A stretch of DNA of 64,000 nt from positions 1 through 64,000 of the forward strand of contig JACKLN010000012.1 in the NCBI GenBank assembly GCA_024235855.1. The letters run 5' to 3'. Under the pieces are notes generated by a model. That model made no database searches. It was not told where the DNA came from and saw nothing but the letters and a program-made list of their open reading frames with translations. Made by a program: the position numbers and the translations under genes. This stretch comes from Burkholderiaceae bacterium (lineage in GTDB: Bacteria > Pseudomonadota > Gammaproteobacteria > Burkholderiales > Burkholderiaceae_C). Below, piece after piece: positions 8,400 to 17,588 of the stretch (position 1 is its first letter; each line of letters begins with the position of its first letter).

Positions 8400-9329
8400 A
8401 TGACCCGCCCCGTCTCCCTCATCGGCGCCCCCACCGACATCGGCGCCGGCGCCCGCGGCGCCAGCATGGGCCCCGAGGCCCTGCGCGTGGCCGGCCTGCA
8501 GGCCGCGCTGGAAGCCCACGGCCTGGACGTGCTGGACCGTGGCAACCTCGCCGGCCCGGCCAACCCCTGGCAGCCGCCCACCGACGGCTACCGCCACCTG
8601 CCCGAGGTGGTGGCCTGGAACCAGGCGGTGCACACCGCGGTGCACGCGGAACTCGACGCGGGCCGCATGCCCATCCTGCTGGGTGGCGACCACTGCCTGG
8701 CCATCGGCAGCATCAGCGCCGTGGCGCGTCATTGCCGGGAAACGGGCCGCAAGCTGCGCGTGCTGTGGCTGGACGCGCACGCCGACTTCAACACCAGCGA
8801 ACTCACGCCCAGCGGCAACGTGCATGGCATGCCGGTGGCCTGCCTCTGCGGCCACGGGCCGCAGGAACTGGTGGAGATCGGCGGCACCGTGCCCGCCATC
8901 CACCCCAAGGTCGTGCGCCAGATCGGCATCCGCAGCGTGGACCCCGGCGAGAAGCGCTTCGTGCACCAGGTGGGGCTGGAAGTCTTCGACATGCGCTACA
9001 TCGACGAGATGGGCATGCGCCACGCGATGGAACTGGCGCTGGCCACGATGGACGCCAGCACGCATCTTCACGTGAGCTTCGACGTCGACTTCCTGGACCC
9101 CGAGATTGCGCCCGGCGTGGGCACCACCATCCCCGGCGGGCCCACCTACCGCGAGGCGCAGCTGTGCATGGAGATGATCGCCGACAGCGGCCGCCTGGCC
9201 AGCCTGGACATCATGGAACTGAACCCGGCGCTGGACGTGCGCAACAAGACCGCCGTGCTGGCGGTGGACCTGGTGGAGAGCCTGTTCGGCAAGAGCACGC
9301 TGATGCGTGACCCCGAGCGGCGGCGCTAA
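8400..9329 (+). CDS. rocF: Arginase
   Basis: A 309-residue enzyme splitting L-arginine to ornithine and urea in the cytoplasm. The binuclear manganese site is complete: His98 (GGDH), Asp125/His127/Asp129 (DAHAD) and Asp228/Asp230 (SFDVDFLDP). His142 sits in GNVHGMP, the usual position of the proton-relay histidine. The N-terminal GAPTDIGAGARGASMGPEA matches the arginase signature closely, and agmatinase or formimidoglutamase is less likely. Start ATG 8400; upstream in-frame codons belong to the tail of the serine hydrolase. Nine bases separate it from the flavoprotein gene that follows, so the two are probably one operon in arginine/D-amino acid catabolism. Confidence 0.92.
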   Translation: MTRPVSLIGAPTDIGAGARGASMGPEALRVAGLQAALEAHGLDVLDRGNLAGPANPWQPPTDGYRHLPEVVAWNQAVHTAVHAELDAGRMPILLGGDHCLAIGSISAVARHCRETGRKLRVLWLDAHADFNTSELTPSGNVHGMPVACLCGHGPQELVEIGGTVPAIHPKVVRQIGIRSVDPGEKRFVHQVGLEVFDMRYIDEMGMRHAMELALATMDASTHLHVSFDVDFLDPEIAPGVGTTIPGGPTYREAQLCMEMIADSGRLASLDIMELNPALDVRNKTAVLAVDLVESLFGKSTLMRDPERRR

Positions 9330-9338
9330 GCCACGAAG

Positions 9339-10472
9339 ATGAGCAACGACACCGACATCGCCATCGTCGGGGCCGGCATTGCGGGCGCGGCCCTGGCGCA
9401 TGCGCTGGCGCCGCACGCCCGCGTGCTGCTGCTGGAACGCGAGGCCCAGCCGGGCCTGCACAGCACCGGCCGCAGCGCGGCGATGTTCATGGAAAGCTAC
9501 GGCCCGCCGCAGGCGCGTGCGCTCACGCGCGCCAGCCGGGCCTTCTACGCCGAGCCGCCCGAAGGATTCGCCGACGCGCCGATCCTGTCGCCGCGCGGCG
9601 CGCTCTACGTGGCCTGGGCGGCGCACGCCGCGGCGCTGGACAGCACCGAAGCCGACCTGCGTGCCACCGGCACCGTCGTCGAACGCCTGGGCCCGGCCGA
9701 GGCCCTGGCCCGCATGCCGCTGCTGCGTGATCACACAGCGGACCACGGTGCCCTGCTGGGCGCGCTCTGGGAACCCGACGCGATGGACGTGGACGTGCAC
9801 GCGCTGCACCAGGGCTACCTGCGCGGCGCGCGGCGCCACGGCGCTGCGCTGTGGTGCGACGCCGAACTGCAGCAGGCCTCGCGGGAGGCCGGTGGCTGGA
9901 CACTGACGCTGGCCGACGGCCGCACGCTGCGCGCCGAGCGGCTTGTCAATGCCGCCGGCGCCTGGGCCGACGTGGTCGCCGAACGCTGTGGCAGCACCCA
10001 GCAGGGCCTGCAACCCAAGCGTCGCAGTGCCTTCACCTTCGAGGCGCCGGCCGACCTGGACTGCCGCGGCTGGCCGGTCACCGCCGCCATCGACGAACGC
10101 TGGTATGTCAAGCCCGACGCCGGCCAGTTGCTGGGCAGCCCGGCCAACGCCGACCCGGTGGTGCCGCACGACGTGGTGGCCGAGGAACTGGACATCGCCA
10201 CCGCCATCCACCACATCGGCGAGGACACCACGCTGCAGGTGCGCCGGCCGCGCCACACCTGGGCCGGGCTGCGCACCTTCTCGCGCAGCGGCGAACTGGT
10301 CATCGGCCACGATGCGAACGGCCTGTTCTGGCTGGCCGGCCAGGGCGGCTACGGCATCCAGAGTGCGCATGGGGCCGCCCTGCTGGCCGCGGCCCTGCTG
10401 CAGGGCGTGCCGCCGGACGACATGCTGCGTGCGCAGGGCGTGCAGGCCGCGGCGATGGCGCCGCACGGCTGA
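9339..10472 (+). CDS. FAD-dependent D-amino acid dehydrogenase, D-arginine dehydrogenase (DauA)-like
   Basis: A 377-residue DAO-family flavoprotein with the FAD-binding GAGIAGAA at 11-18. Long stretches match what I recall of Pseudomonas aeruginosa D-arginine dehydrogenase: EREAQPG-HSTGRSAA (33-48), LQPKRRSAF, PDAG-LLGSPANADPV, WAGLRTF and GQGGYGIQ. DauA oxidises D-arginine and other D-amino acids to 2-oxo acids with transfer of electrons to the respiratory chain. The two substrate-pocket residues I know of differ: His48 corresponds to Met49 here and the cationic-substrate residue Glu87 to Ala88, while Tyr53 is kept (Tyr54). So it may prefer neutral D-amino acids. It follows arginase by 9 bases, with only a weak RBS. 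Confidence 0.8.
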   Translation: MSNDTDIAIVGAGIAGAALAHALAPHARVLLLEREAQPGLHSTGRSAAMFMESYGPPQARALTRASRAFYAEPPEGFADAPILSPRGALYVAWAAHAAALDSTEADLRATGTVVERLGPAEALARMPLLRDHTADHGALLGALWEPDAMDVDVHALHQGYLRGARRHGAALWCDAELQQASREAGGWTLTLADGRTLRAERLVNAAGAWADVVAERCGSTQQGLQPKRRSAFTFEAPADLDCRGWPVTAAIDERWYVKPDAGQLLGSPANADPVVPHDVVAEELDIATAIHHIGEDTTLQVRRPRHTWAGLRTFSRSGELVIGHDANGLFWLAGQGGYGIQSAHGAALLAAALLQGVPPDDMLRAQGVQAAAMAPHG

Positions 10473-10485
10473 GCGCAGGTGAGGA

Positions 10486-10505
10486 GCCCCCTAGAAGTTG
10501 GGGGC
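10486..10505. terminator. Weak hairpin after the arginase/dehydrogenase operon
   Basis: A 6-base stem (GCCCCC/GGGGGC) with an 8-base loop, 14 bases after the stop of the flavoprotein gene. It lacks a following T-run, so termination strength is uncertain. Confidence 0.35.
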
Positions 10506-10581
10506 CGAACGCTGGGGTCCAGCCCGGCCATTCCTGCTGTCTCCCGCTGAGCGGCAACGACGCCGCGGCGGGAGCGGCACG

Positions 10582-12777
10582 ATGGGCACGATCAGGACCG
10601 GCCAACTTCTCTGGGGCAGCGTGGCCTGTGCCGCGCTGGCAGCCTGCGGTGGCGGCGGGGGCGGTGGCGATGAACCGATCCAGGTCACCCTGCCCAACCT
10701 GCGCGCGACATCGGTGCAGGTGCAGACGCCGGCGCTGCGCACCGGCTACGCGATGACCGTGGCGGTGGAGATCGCCGCCGACCGCGCCACGCCCAACGTG
10801 CCTGTGGCGCTGTACGCGATCGAGAACCGCAGCGACCCGGACGCCGAGGTGCTGCAGATCCCGCTGGGCGACGGCCTGATCGAGCAGGTCGACGCCGGGC
10901 AGAAGCGCTACGAGATCACCGTCACCCTGCCGTCGAACGTGCAGGCGCCGGCCTCGTACCACATCGCGGCCCTGGTCGACCCGCTGGACGAGATCACCGA
11001 AGCCGACGAGGCCGACAACGACGCCGCCGCCGTGGCCACGATCGAGGCCACACCGGGCAGCAACATCTTCCTGGCCGAACTGGCGCTCGACCGTGCGGCG
11101 CTGCTGCTCAACACCGACACCGGCACAGACACCGCTACGCGCGCCCCCGGCGACGTCTACAACGCCGACGCCGGCAGCGTCATCACCGTGGGTGCCGACG
11201 GCCTGCGCGCGCAGGACACGGTGGACATCGAGGCCTACGCCACGCTGCGCCTGCACCGGCGCGACACCGGCACCTCGCACGAGGTGCCGCTGTACCTGTG
11301 GCATTCGGCACTGGCGCGTTACACGCACGCCTTCGGGGTCGACCCGGCCAGCGGGGGTGCGGCCACGGCGGTGGAATGGCTGCCGCTGGGCAGCTTCGAG
11401 CCGCAGCTGGTGGAGGTCACCACCGACAAGGTGGCGCTGGACGACGTCAAACGCGACTCGGCGCCGCTGAGCTTCTACATCCCGGGCAAGCTGGGCCACG
11501 AGATCGAGCAGGCCATGCGCTATCCCGCCGGCCCCGGCGGGCCGCTGGCCCCCAGCCAGCCCACGGTGCCGCCACCCAACCTGTCGGAGCAGGACATCCT
11601 GAGCCTGCGCAGTTTCCTGGCCGGCCTGCCGAACACGGCGCGTGGCGACGAGTCCGCGGCGATGGCGGTGACGGACTTCGCCATCTGCGTCAGCATCCGG
11701 CCGGTGGGCACGGCCACGCCGGACCGCGTGGCCGACGACAACCGGCGCTGCGAGCCGGTGGCGGTGGCGCTGCCGCCGGTGCTGCCGGCGGTGGTGCCGG
11801 TGCCCCCGTCCGGCCATTTCGAGCCGGCCCTGCCCACCGCCACCCGGCCAGTGCTGCGCGACACCGGCTACGACACCCGCTTCGGCGGCAAGTGGTTCAG
11901 CTTCGGCCTGGGCTTCGGCGCCACCGAGCGCATGGACCGCAGCGGCTACCGCTTCGAGACCTACGGCGAACTGCCGGTCACGGTGTTCGGCGGCCGCTTC
12001 GACTTCGTGCGCATGGCCTTCTCCGCCGACCTGGTGCCCGACCACCGGGGCAAGCCGGCCGCGGCCGAGAACGGTTGGCAGCTGGAGATCGCCTCCGGCG
12101 GGCAGACCCTGGCCGCCGTGCCGCGCAGCACCGCCACACCCGCGCGCACCTACTCCTACGCCCGCCGCCTGCCGGTGCCCGAGGCCAAGCGCGAGTTCTT
12201 CATCGGCCCGGTGCCGCTGATCGCCGGCGCCGAGGTCACGGGCATGGTCGGCATGCGGCTCGCGGTGGGCTACACCTTCGACAGCAGTGCCGCCTACCCG
12301 ACGCCGGGCTACCTGCTCGGCGCCACGGTCACGCCCTTCGCCAATGCCGACCTCACCGTGTTCGCCGGCGTCGGCAACCGCCTGTACTCGGCCGGCGTGG
12401 AAGGCGTGCTGCAGTTCTTCGACGAGCAGATGATCTTCAGTGCCGGCACCGCCATCGCCGTGCGCGACGACGGCTTCTCCAGCGGCGACGTGGCCTTCGA
12501 GATCCAGCAGGGGCTGGCGGTGCGCAACGTCTTCAAGGGGCCGCAGGGGCTGATCAACCTGTACGCCATGTACTCCGAGCCGCGGGTCGTGTCCTGCAGC
12601 TGGGGCTTCGCCAGGTTCAAGTGCATCCGCTTCAAGGAGCGCAAGAAGACCTACAACCTGTGGCGCACGCCGCGCGCCTTCGTGCTCGACGACGTGCTGT
12701 GGGACAACTATGACGACCAGCAGCGCCTGGGCGTGGTGATCCTGCAGGGCGGCGAGCCGCTGTACTTCACGCAATGA
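10582..12777 (+). CDS. Large surface lipoprotein with CARDB-like beta-sandwich domains
   Basis: A 731-residue protein. The N-terminal signal peptide ends in a lipobox LAAC with Cys22, followed by a Gly run, so it is predicted to be lipid-anchored. Residues ~35-145 resemble a CARDB/Ig-like domain (ending DEADND). A second beta-rich domain follows, and after a Pro-rich linker (~residues 400-440) a C-terminal ~300-residue beta-rich region contains many aromatic strands and the segment FFIGPVPLIAGAEVTG. Start ATG 10582 has GGGAGC upstream. The stop overlaps the start of the next gene (ATGA), indicating coupled expression with a HEAT-repeat protein. Function not recognised; a lipid- or surface-binding role is inferred from the pair. 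Confidence 0.65.
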   Translation: MGTIRTGQLLWGSVACAALAACGGGGGGGDEPIQVTLPNLRATSVQVQTPALRTGYAMTVAVEIAADRATPNVPVALYAIENRSDPDAEVLQIPLGDGLIEQVDAGQKRYEITVTLPSNVQAPASYHIAALVDPLDEITEADEADNDAAAVATIEATPGSNIFLAELALDRAALLLNTDTGTDTATRAPGDVYNADAGSVITVGADGLRAQDTVDIEAYATLRLHRRDTGTSHEVPLYLWHSALARYTHAFGVDPASGGAATAVEWLPLGSFEPQLVEVTTDKVALDDVKRDSAPLSFYIPGKLGHEIEQAMRYPAGPGGPLAPSQPTVPPPNLSEQDILSLRSFLAGLPNTARGDESAAMAVTDFAICVSIRPVGTATPDRVADDNRRCEPVAVALPPVLPAVVPVPPSGHFEPALPTATRPVLRDTGYDTRFGGKWFSFGLGFGATERMDRSGYRFETYGELPVTVFGGRFDFVRMAFSADLVPDHRGKPAAAENGWQLEIASGGQTLAAVPRSTATPARTYSYARRLPVPEAKREFFIGPVPLIAGAEVTGMVGMRLAVGYTFDSSAAYPTPGYLLGATVTPFANADLTVFAGVGNRLYSAGVEGVLQFFDEQMIFSAGTAIAVRDDGFSSGDVAFEIQQGLAVRNVFKGPQGLINLYAMYSEPRVVSCSWGFARFKCIRFKERKKTYNLWRTPRAFVLDDVLWDNYDDQQRLGVVILQGGEPLYFTQ

Positions 12778-14627
12778 GGCCCGCCATGCGCACCTGGCTT
12801 CCCGGCGCGGCCGCCGCCGCCCTGGCGATCGCCGCCGCTGCCGTGGTCTGGCAGGCGGTGACGCCCCGCGCACCCGACCCGACCGCCGACGCCTCGACCA
12901 CGGCACTGCGCTGGCAGGTCGGCACCGCCCAGCGCTACACGCTGCGCACCGACTCGACGATGCGCATGTACACCCCCGGCGGCGGCACCGGCACGGCGCC
13001 CACGCGCGTGCAGCTGAACGCGGTGCTGGACATGCTGACGCTGGCGCGCAGCGGCGCCGGCAGCGAAGGCCACGTGACCGTCGGCCTGCAGCTCGACGAG
13101 GTGCAGCTGCGCATCGATGGCCAGCGGGACGCGGCCCTCGAAGCGGTGATGCGCACCCCGGTGCGGGTGCGCTACGCGGCACAGGGCATGCCGATGGATT
13201 TCGCGTTCGCCGCCCCGCTCACGCGTCGCCAGCAGACCATGCTCGAGAACATCGTCCGCAGCTTCCAGGTCACGCATCGGGCCGATGCACCCGCCTGGGC
13301 CGCCGAGGAACAGGGCGCCTCGGGTGCCTATGTCGCCGACTACCGGCGCACCGGCCCGCTGCAGCTGAGCAAGTCCAAGGGCCGGTTCGATGCGCCGGCC
13401 ACCGGCCTGCTGGCCGGGGCCACGCTGACGTCGCAGGAGGTCATCCGGCTCGACCCGCGGCACGACTGGCTGGCGTCGATGACGGTGGAGGAGACGCTGC
13501 GCGCCGGCGGCGGCGACCGACCGGCGGTGACCATCGTCAACCATGCCGTGCTCGCCCTGCAGCCCTCGGCGCGCGTGGCGGTGGCCACGGACCGCTTCGC
13601 GTTCGCCGCCGCGCCGACGGCCGCGGCCGAGCCGACCGCCACCGCAGCGCGACCGGCACCGCGGGTGTCGGTGGCGGCGGCGCGGCGCGAGATCCTGTCG
13701 CGGATCCCGGCGCTGGACAGCGACCGCACGCGGCGCGCCCAGCACCTGCGTCGCCTGGGCGACCTGGCCCGGGTCGATCCGCAGCTGCCGAGCGTCATCG
13801 TCGAGGCGCTGCGCTCCGACACCTGGGCCGACGACACCCGGGCCGGTCTGTTCCTGGTGCTCGAGATGGCCGGCACCGCGGCGGCGCAGTCCGCGCTGGC
13901 GGCCGTGGCGCAGGACCGGTCGTGGTCGGTGGCCGACCAGTCGCGGGCCATCGTCGCCCTGGGCGGGGTCGACCGGCCCGACGCGCAGGCCATCGACGCG
14001 CTGTGGGGGCTGGCCGCCCTGGGCGGCGCCACGCTCGACGCGGCCAAGCTGGCGGGTGATGCCACCTTCTCGCTCGGCCGCATCGCCGGCAGCCTGCGGC
14101 GCGCCGAGGACCCGGCCTACGCCGCGCTGCAGCAGCGCCTGGTGGCCGGCGCGACCGGGGCCGGCGGATCACCGGCGGCGGACCAGCAACGCGCCAACCA
14201 CCTGCTGGCCATCGGCAACACCGGCGACCCGACGCTGACGGACAGGGTGGCCGACCAGCTGGCGGACACGTCGCCCGTGGTCCGGCGCGCGGCGGCCCAG
14301 GCGCTGGGTGCGCTGGCAACGGACGCGGCGGCCGAGCGCCTGGTCGCGCAGTTCGGTGTCGAGCCCAGCGGCCCGGTGCGCGGTGCCATCGCCGAGTCGC
14401 TGCGCCACTGGTCGGCGCCCACGCCACAGGCCATGCAGACCCTGCGTTCAGCGCTGGCCGGCGAGGCCGACGAACGTGCCCGCCACGGCATCGCCAGCCT
14501 GCTGGGCGCGCACCTCGCGCAGCACCCGGAGAACGCGGCGGCACTGCGCCAGCTGCTGCGCAGCGAGCCCTCCCGGCGGATCCGCCAGGCGGCGGCCGAT
14601 GCGCTGGCGTCGCACGCGCGCTCATGA
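12774..14627 (+). CDS. Exported beta-sheet + HEAT-repeat protein (lipid-transfer-like layout)
   Basis: A 617-residue protein with an N-terminal hydrophobic segment (~residues 9-27) acting as signal peptide or anchor. Residues ~43-290 are predicted beta-rich, and ~295-617 consist of repeated helical pairs of HEAT type, for example a run ending VADQLADTSPVVRRAAAQAL. A beta barrel followed by a helical solenoid is the order found in the lipid transfer module of vitellogenin and MTP-like proteins, though I cannot confirm homology by eye. It starts at ATG 12774, overlapping the lipoprotein stop by 4 bases; an alternative ATG lies at 12786. Probably periplasmic and a partner of the upstream lipoprotein. 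Confidence 0.65.
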   Translation: MRPAMRTWLPGAAAAALAIAAAAVVWQAVTPRAPDPTADASTTALRWQVGTAQRYTLRTDSTMRMYTPGGGTGTAPTRVQLNAVLDMLTLARSGAGSEGHVTVGLQLDEVQLRIDGQRDAALEAVMRTPVRVRYAAQGMPMDFAFAAPLTRRQQTMLENIVRSFQVTHRADAPAWAAEEQGASGAYVADYRRTGPLQLSKSKGRFDAPATGLLAGATLTSQEVIRLDPRHDWLASMTVEETLRAGGGDRPAVTIVNHAVLALQPSARVAVATDRFAFAAAPTAAAEPTATAARPAPRVSVAAARREILSRIPALDSDRTRRAQHLRRLGDLARVDPQLPSVIVEALRSDTWADDTRAGLFLVLEMAGTAAAQSALAAVAQDRSWSVADQSRAIVALGGVDRPDAQAIDALWGLAALGGATLDAAKLAGDATFSLGRIAGSLRRAEDPAYAALQQRLVAGATGAGGSPAADQQRANHLLAIGNTGDPTLTDRVADQLADTSPVVRRAAAQALGALATDAAAERLVAQFGVEPSGPVRGAIAESLRHWSAPTPQAMQTLRSALAGEADERARHGIASLLGAHLAQHPENAAALRQLLRSEPSRRIRQAAADALASHARS

Positions 14628-14638
14628 GGAGTGCGCTG

Positions 14639-14675
14639 GCCGCCGGGGCACGCTGGCGTGCCGTGCCCCGGCGGC
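14639..14675. terminator. Strong bidirectional hairpin terminator
   Basis: A perfect 14-base GC-rich stem (14639-14652 pairing with 14662-14675) with a 9-base loop. It lies between the convergent HEAT-repeat gene (stop 14627) and the cytochrome c gene (stop at 14682 on the minus strand). Confidence 0.75.
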
Positions 14676-14681
14676 GGCGCG

Positions 14682-15113
14682 TCACTTCTCCTGGATGCGG
14701 GCCAGGTAGTCCAGCAGGGCCACGATGCGCCCGCGCACGAACCACTCCGGCTGCGCGACCATGCCCGGGTACTGCATGGCCTGCGCCCGGAAGGTGCGGC
14801 CCCACACCGGCATGTCACGCGAGCCGTGCGGGCCGATGTCGGCCGACGTGCGGCCGTCGATGATCTCCCACACCAGCTGGTTGGGGAAGGCACCGCCGTT
14901 GCGCTTGGACAGCGTGGTCAGGTCGCTGGGCGACTTCGTCAGGTAGCCCTTCAGCCACCCGTCGCCCTTGCCGCTGGCGCCGTGGCAGGTCGCGCAGTTG
15001 CTCTCGTACTCCAGTCGGCCCATGTCGGCATCCGTGATCTGCGCCCACGCGCTGCCGACACTCACTCCACACAGCACGGCAGACAGTGCCGCGGTCTTGG
15101 TCCAGATGTTCAC
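14682..15113 (-). CDS. Exported mono-heme c-type cytochrome
   Basis: A 143-residue periplasmic electron carrier. It has a signal peptide of ~24 residues (ending SAWAQ), a single heme-binding motif CATCH at 40-44, and a downstream DMPVWG segment supplying the probable axial methionine near residue 92. This pattern is common in class I cytochromes that act with respiratory or oxidase complexes. The start is taken as GTG 15113 because the signal peptide begins there and GGAGACGAAG precedes it; a longer frame extends to an ATG upstream but adds a non-signal-like stretch. No redox partner is adjacent; the neighbour upstream on the same strand is a MATE exporter 134 bases away. Confidence 0.85.
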   Translation of the reverse strand: MNIWTKTAALSAVLCGVSVGSAWAQITDADMGRLEYESNCATCHGASGKGDGWLKGYLTKSPSDLTTLSKRNGGAFPNQLVWEIIDGRTSADIGPHGSRDMPVWGRTFRAQAMQYPGMVAQPEWFVRGRIVALLDYLARIQEK

Positions 15114-15247
15114 CTTCGTCTCCACCTTGCCCGGGTCTGAAATGTCCCGCTTCGGCCGGGCGTGTCCGCTACGGGACTGCCTGGTGACAGTGAACGCCGA
15201 TAAACCGTCAGGGGTATTGAAGGCCATCAAGGGTCGCGACGGCCGCC

Positions 15248-16657
15248 TCAGGCCCGCGCGTGCTTCCATCCCCCGCGGGAGAACAGCCACAGCGTGAACA
15301 CGCCCACCGAGGTCTCTGAGACGAACACGGCCCAGAACACGCCGGTGGCCCGCAGGTCGAGGTGCAGCGCCAGCACCCACGCCAGCGGGATCTGGATCAG
15401 CCAGAAGAACACGAGGTTGATCCGCGTCGGCGTCACCGTGTCGCCGGCGCCGTTGAAGGCCTGCACCGCCACCATCCACCAGCCGTAGACGAAGTACGAG
15501 TACGACAGGATGCGCAGCCATTCGGCGCCGATGTCCACCACGGCACGCTCGCCCGTGAACAGGCCCATCAGCTCGCGCGGGAACAGGAAGAAGGCGACCG
15601 ACACGGCCAGCGTGATGGCCATCGTCATCCAGCCGATGCGCCAGACCGCAGCCTCGGCCCGCCCCGGTTCGCCGGCCCCCAGGTTCTGGCCCACCAGCGT
15701 GGCCGCGGCGTTGGACAGGCCCCAGGCCGGCATCAGCGTGAACATCATGATGCGGATGGCGATGGTCGCGCCGGCCACGGCGGTGCTGCCCACCTCGGCC
15801 AGGATGCGCATCAGGAAGATCCAGGCCGTCATCGCGACGATCATCTGCCCGATGCCGCCCAGCGAGGTGCGCACGATGTGCCAGAAGGTGGCCGCCTCCA
15901 GCCGCCACTGCGCCGCCGTGATGCGCAGGTGCTGGCTGCCGCGCAGCAGGATCCAGGCCTGCATCGCCACGCCGGTGCCGCGGCCGATGACGGTGGCGAT
16001 GGCCGCGCCTTCCACCCCCATCGCCGGCACCGGCCCCCAGCCGAAGATCAGGATCGGGTCGAGCACGATGTTCAGCGCGTTGGCCACCCACAGCACCCGC
16101 ATCGCCACCGCGGCGTCGCCGGCGCCGCGGAAGATGGCGTTGCACACGAACAGCAGCATGATCACCACGTTGCTGCCCAGCATCCACTGCAGGTAGCGCA
16201 CGCCGTGGGTCAGCGTCCAGGCGTCGGCGCCCATCAGCGCCAGCAGTTCGCGCGCCCAGACGATGCCGGCGACGGCGAACGGCAGCGACGCCAGCACCGC
16301 GATCACGATCGCCTGCACGGCGCTGACCGCCGCACCAGGGCGGTCGCCCTCGCCGGTGCGGCGGGCCACCACCGCCGTGACCGCCATCGCCAGGCCGATG
16401 CCGATGGCGTAGAGCAGGAACAGGAAGGTCTCGGTCAGCCCCACCGTGGCCACGGCCGACGGGCCGAGCCTGGCGACGAACCAGATGTCGACGACGGCGA
16501 AGGTGGACTCCAGCACCAGTTCCAGCACCATCGGCACGGCGAGCAGGAACACCGCGCGCTTGAGCGGGATGCGCGTGTAGTCGGCGCCGGTGCCACGGAC
16601 GGCGGCCCGCAGTTCCTGCCAGAGGCTGGGCGCCGTGGCGATGTCCGTCGGATTCAT
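15248..16657 (-). CDS. MATE family efflux transporter
   Basis: A 469-residue inner-membrane protein with about 12 transmembrane helices arranged as two similar halves, as in the multidrug and toxin extrusion family, which exports cationic or organic compounds using Na+ or H+ gradients. Typical segments include the first-helix VPMVLELVLESTF, the Ala/Gly-rich second and third helices, and the matching second-half motif starting near GGIGQMIVAMTAWIF. Length fits the family (440-480). Start ATG 16657 lacks a strong RBS. Substrate not predictable. The 134-base gap to the downstream cytochrome gene argues against a tight operon. Confidence 0.88.
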   Translation of the reverse strand: MNPTDIATAPSLWQELRAAVRGTGADYTRIPLKRAVFLLAVPMVLELVLESTFAVVDIWFVARLGPSAVATVGLTETFLFLLYAIGIGLAMAVTAVVARRTGEGDRPGAAVSAVQAIVIAVLASLPFAVAGIVWARELLALMGADAWTLTHGVRYLQWMLGSNVVIMLLFVCNAIFRGAGDAAVAMRVLWVANALNIVLDPILIFGWGPVPAMGVEGAAIATVIGRGTGVAMQAWILLRGSQHLRITAAQWRLEAATFWHIVRTSLGGIGQMIVAMTAWIFLMRILAEVGSTAVAGATIAIRIMMFTLMPAWGLSNAAATLVGQNLGAGEPGRAEAAVWRIGWMTMAITLAVSVAFFLFPRELMGLFTGERAVVDIGAEWLRILSYSYFVYGWWMVAVQAFNGAGDTVTPTRINLVFFWLIQIPLAWVLALHLDLRATGVFWAVFVSETSVGVFTLWLFSRGGWKHARA

Positions 16658-16753
16658 CGAAGCATCGGTTGGTGAGGGCCAGCCCGGCCCGACGTCACGA
16701 CGACGTGTCAGGCCGGTCGGTCTCGACGTCGCCGCTCAGCGTGAGTGGCGCAT

Positions 16754-17545
16754 TCAGCCGCGCCCCGGCACCGGCACCCCGCTGCGCGCGCCCAGGTGCA
16801 TGCCGCCGTCGAGCATCAGCAGCTCGCCGGTGGTGCTGCGGGCGCCTTCGATCAGCCACAGGATGGCCTCGGCCACGTCCTCCGCCTCGCTCGCACGCGC
16901 CAGCGGCGCGGCCGCCTCGTAGCCCGCCTTGACCTTGCGGAAGCCTTCCTCGCCGATGCCGTTGCTGAACCAGCGCGTGGTGATCAGGCCCGGGCACACG
17001 GCGTTGACGCGCACGGTGGGCGCCAGCGCCCGTGCGAAGTACAGCGTCATCGCGTTGAGCGCGCCCTTGCTGGCGATGTAGGGCACGCTCGAGCCGATGC
17101 CCAGCGCCCCGGCGGTGGAACTGACGTTGACCACGCAGCCGCCGCTGGCCTGCAGGTGCGGCGCGGCGGCGCGGATCATCTGGAACGCGCCCATGGCGTT
17201 GACGCCGACGATGCGCTGGAAGGTCTGGGCGTCGATGGCGTCCCAGTTGGCGGCGCCGGCGAAGCTGGTGACGCCGGCGTTGTTGACCAGCGCGTCGAGC
17301 CGGCCCCAGCGGTCCAGCGTGTCCTGCACCAGGGCGCGGCAGGCGGTGTCGTCGGCCACGTCGCCCTGCAGCAGCAGGGTCTGCACGCCATGCGCCTCGC
17401 AGGCGGCCTGGGTGGCCCGCGCCTCGGCTTCGCTGCGCGTGTAGTTGATCACCACGTGCCAGCCACGTGCAGCCAGGGCCAGGGCGCTGGCCGCGCCGAC
17501 GCCGGTGCCCGAACCGGTGATGAGGGCCACTTTGGAAGTCGTCAT
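16754..17545 (-). CDS. SDR family oxidoreductase
   Basis: A 263-residue short-chain dehydrogenase/reductase with cofactor loop TGSGTGVG at 10-17, NNAG further on, a serine in VNVSST, and the YIASK catalytic Tyr/Lys pair. The C terminus ends GGMHLGARSG, the usual position of the family's substrate loop end. The sequence resembles 3-oxoacyl-ACP-reductase-like general SDRs, so a carbonyl reduction or alcohol oxidation is expected but the substrate is unknown. Start ATG 17545 (MTTSKVAL) directly precedes the Rossmann strand; a longer frame upstream lacks signal or family similarity. It is followed leftward by the MATE gene after 96 bases. Confidence 0.88.
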   Translation of the reverse strand: MTTSKVALITGSGTGVGAASALALAARGWHVVINYTRSEAEARATQAACEAHGVQTLLLQGDVADDTACRALVQDTLDRWGRLDALVNNAGVTSFAGAANWDAIDAQTFQRIVGVNAMGAFQMIRAAAPHLQASGGCVVNVSSTAGALGIGSSVPYIASKGALNAMTLYFARALAPTVRVNAVCPGLITTRWFSNGIGEEGFRKVKAGYEAAAPLARASEAEDVAEAILWLIEGARSTTGELLMLDGGMHLGARSGVPVPGRG

Positions 17546-17588
17546 GCCGCCAGTGTGGGCCAGACCGCCCGCCGGCGGGAGAGGCCGA

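Noticed and set aside
10300..13182. 960-codon open frame on the minus strand opposite the lipoprotein gene
   Set aside because: Its composition (Arg/Gly/Ala/His-rich, no motifs, no RBS) is that of an antisense shadow of a GC-rich gene; the plus-strand protein has a lipobox and coherent domains.
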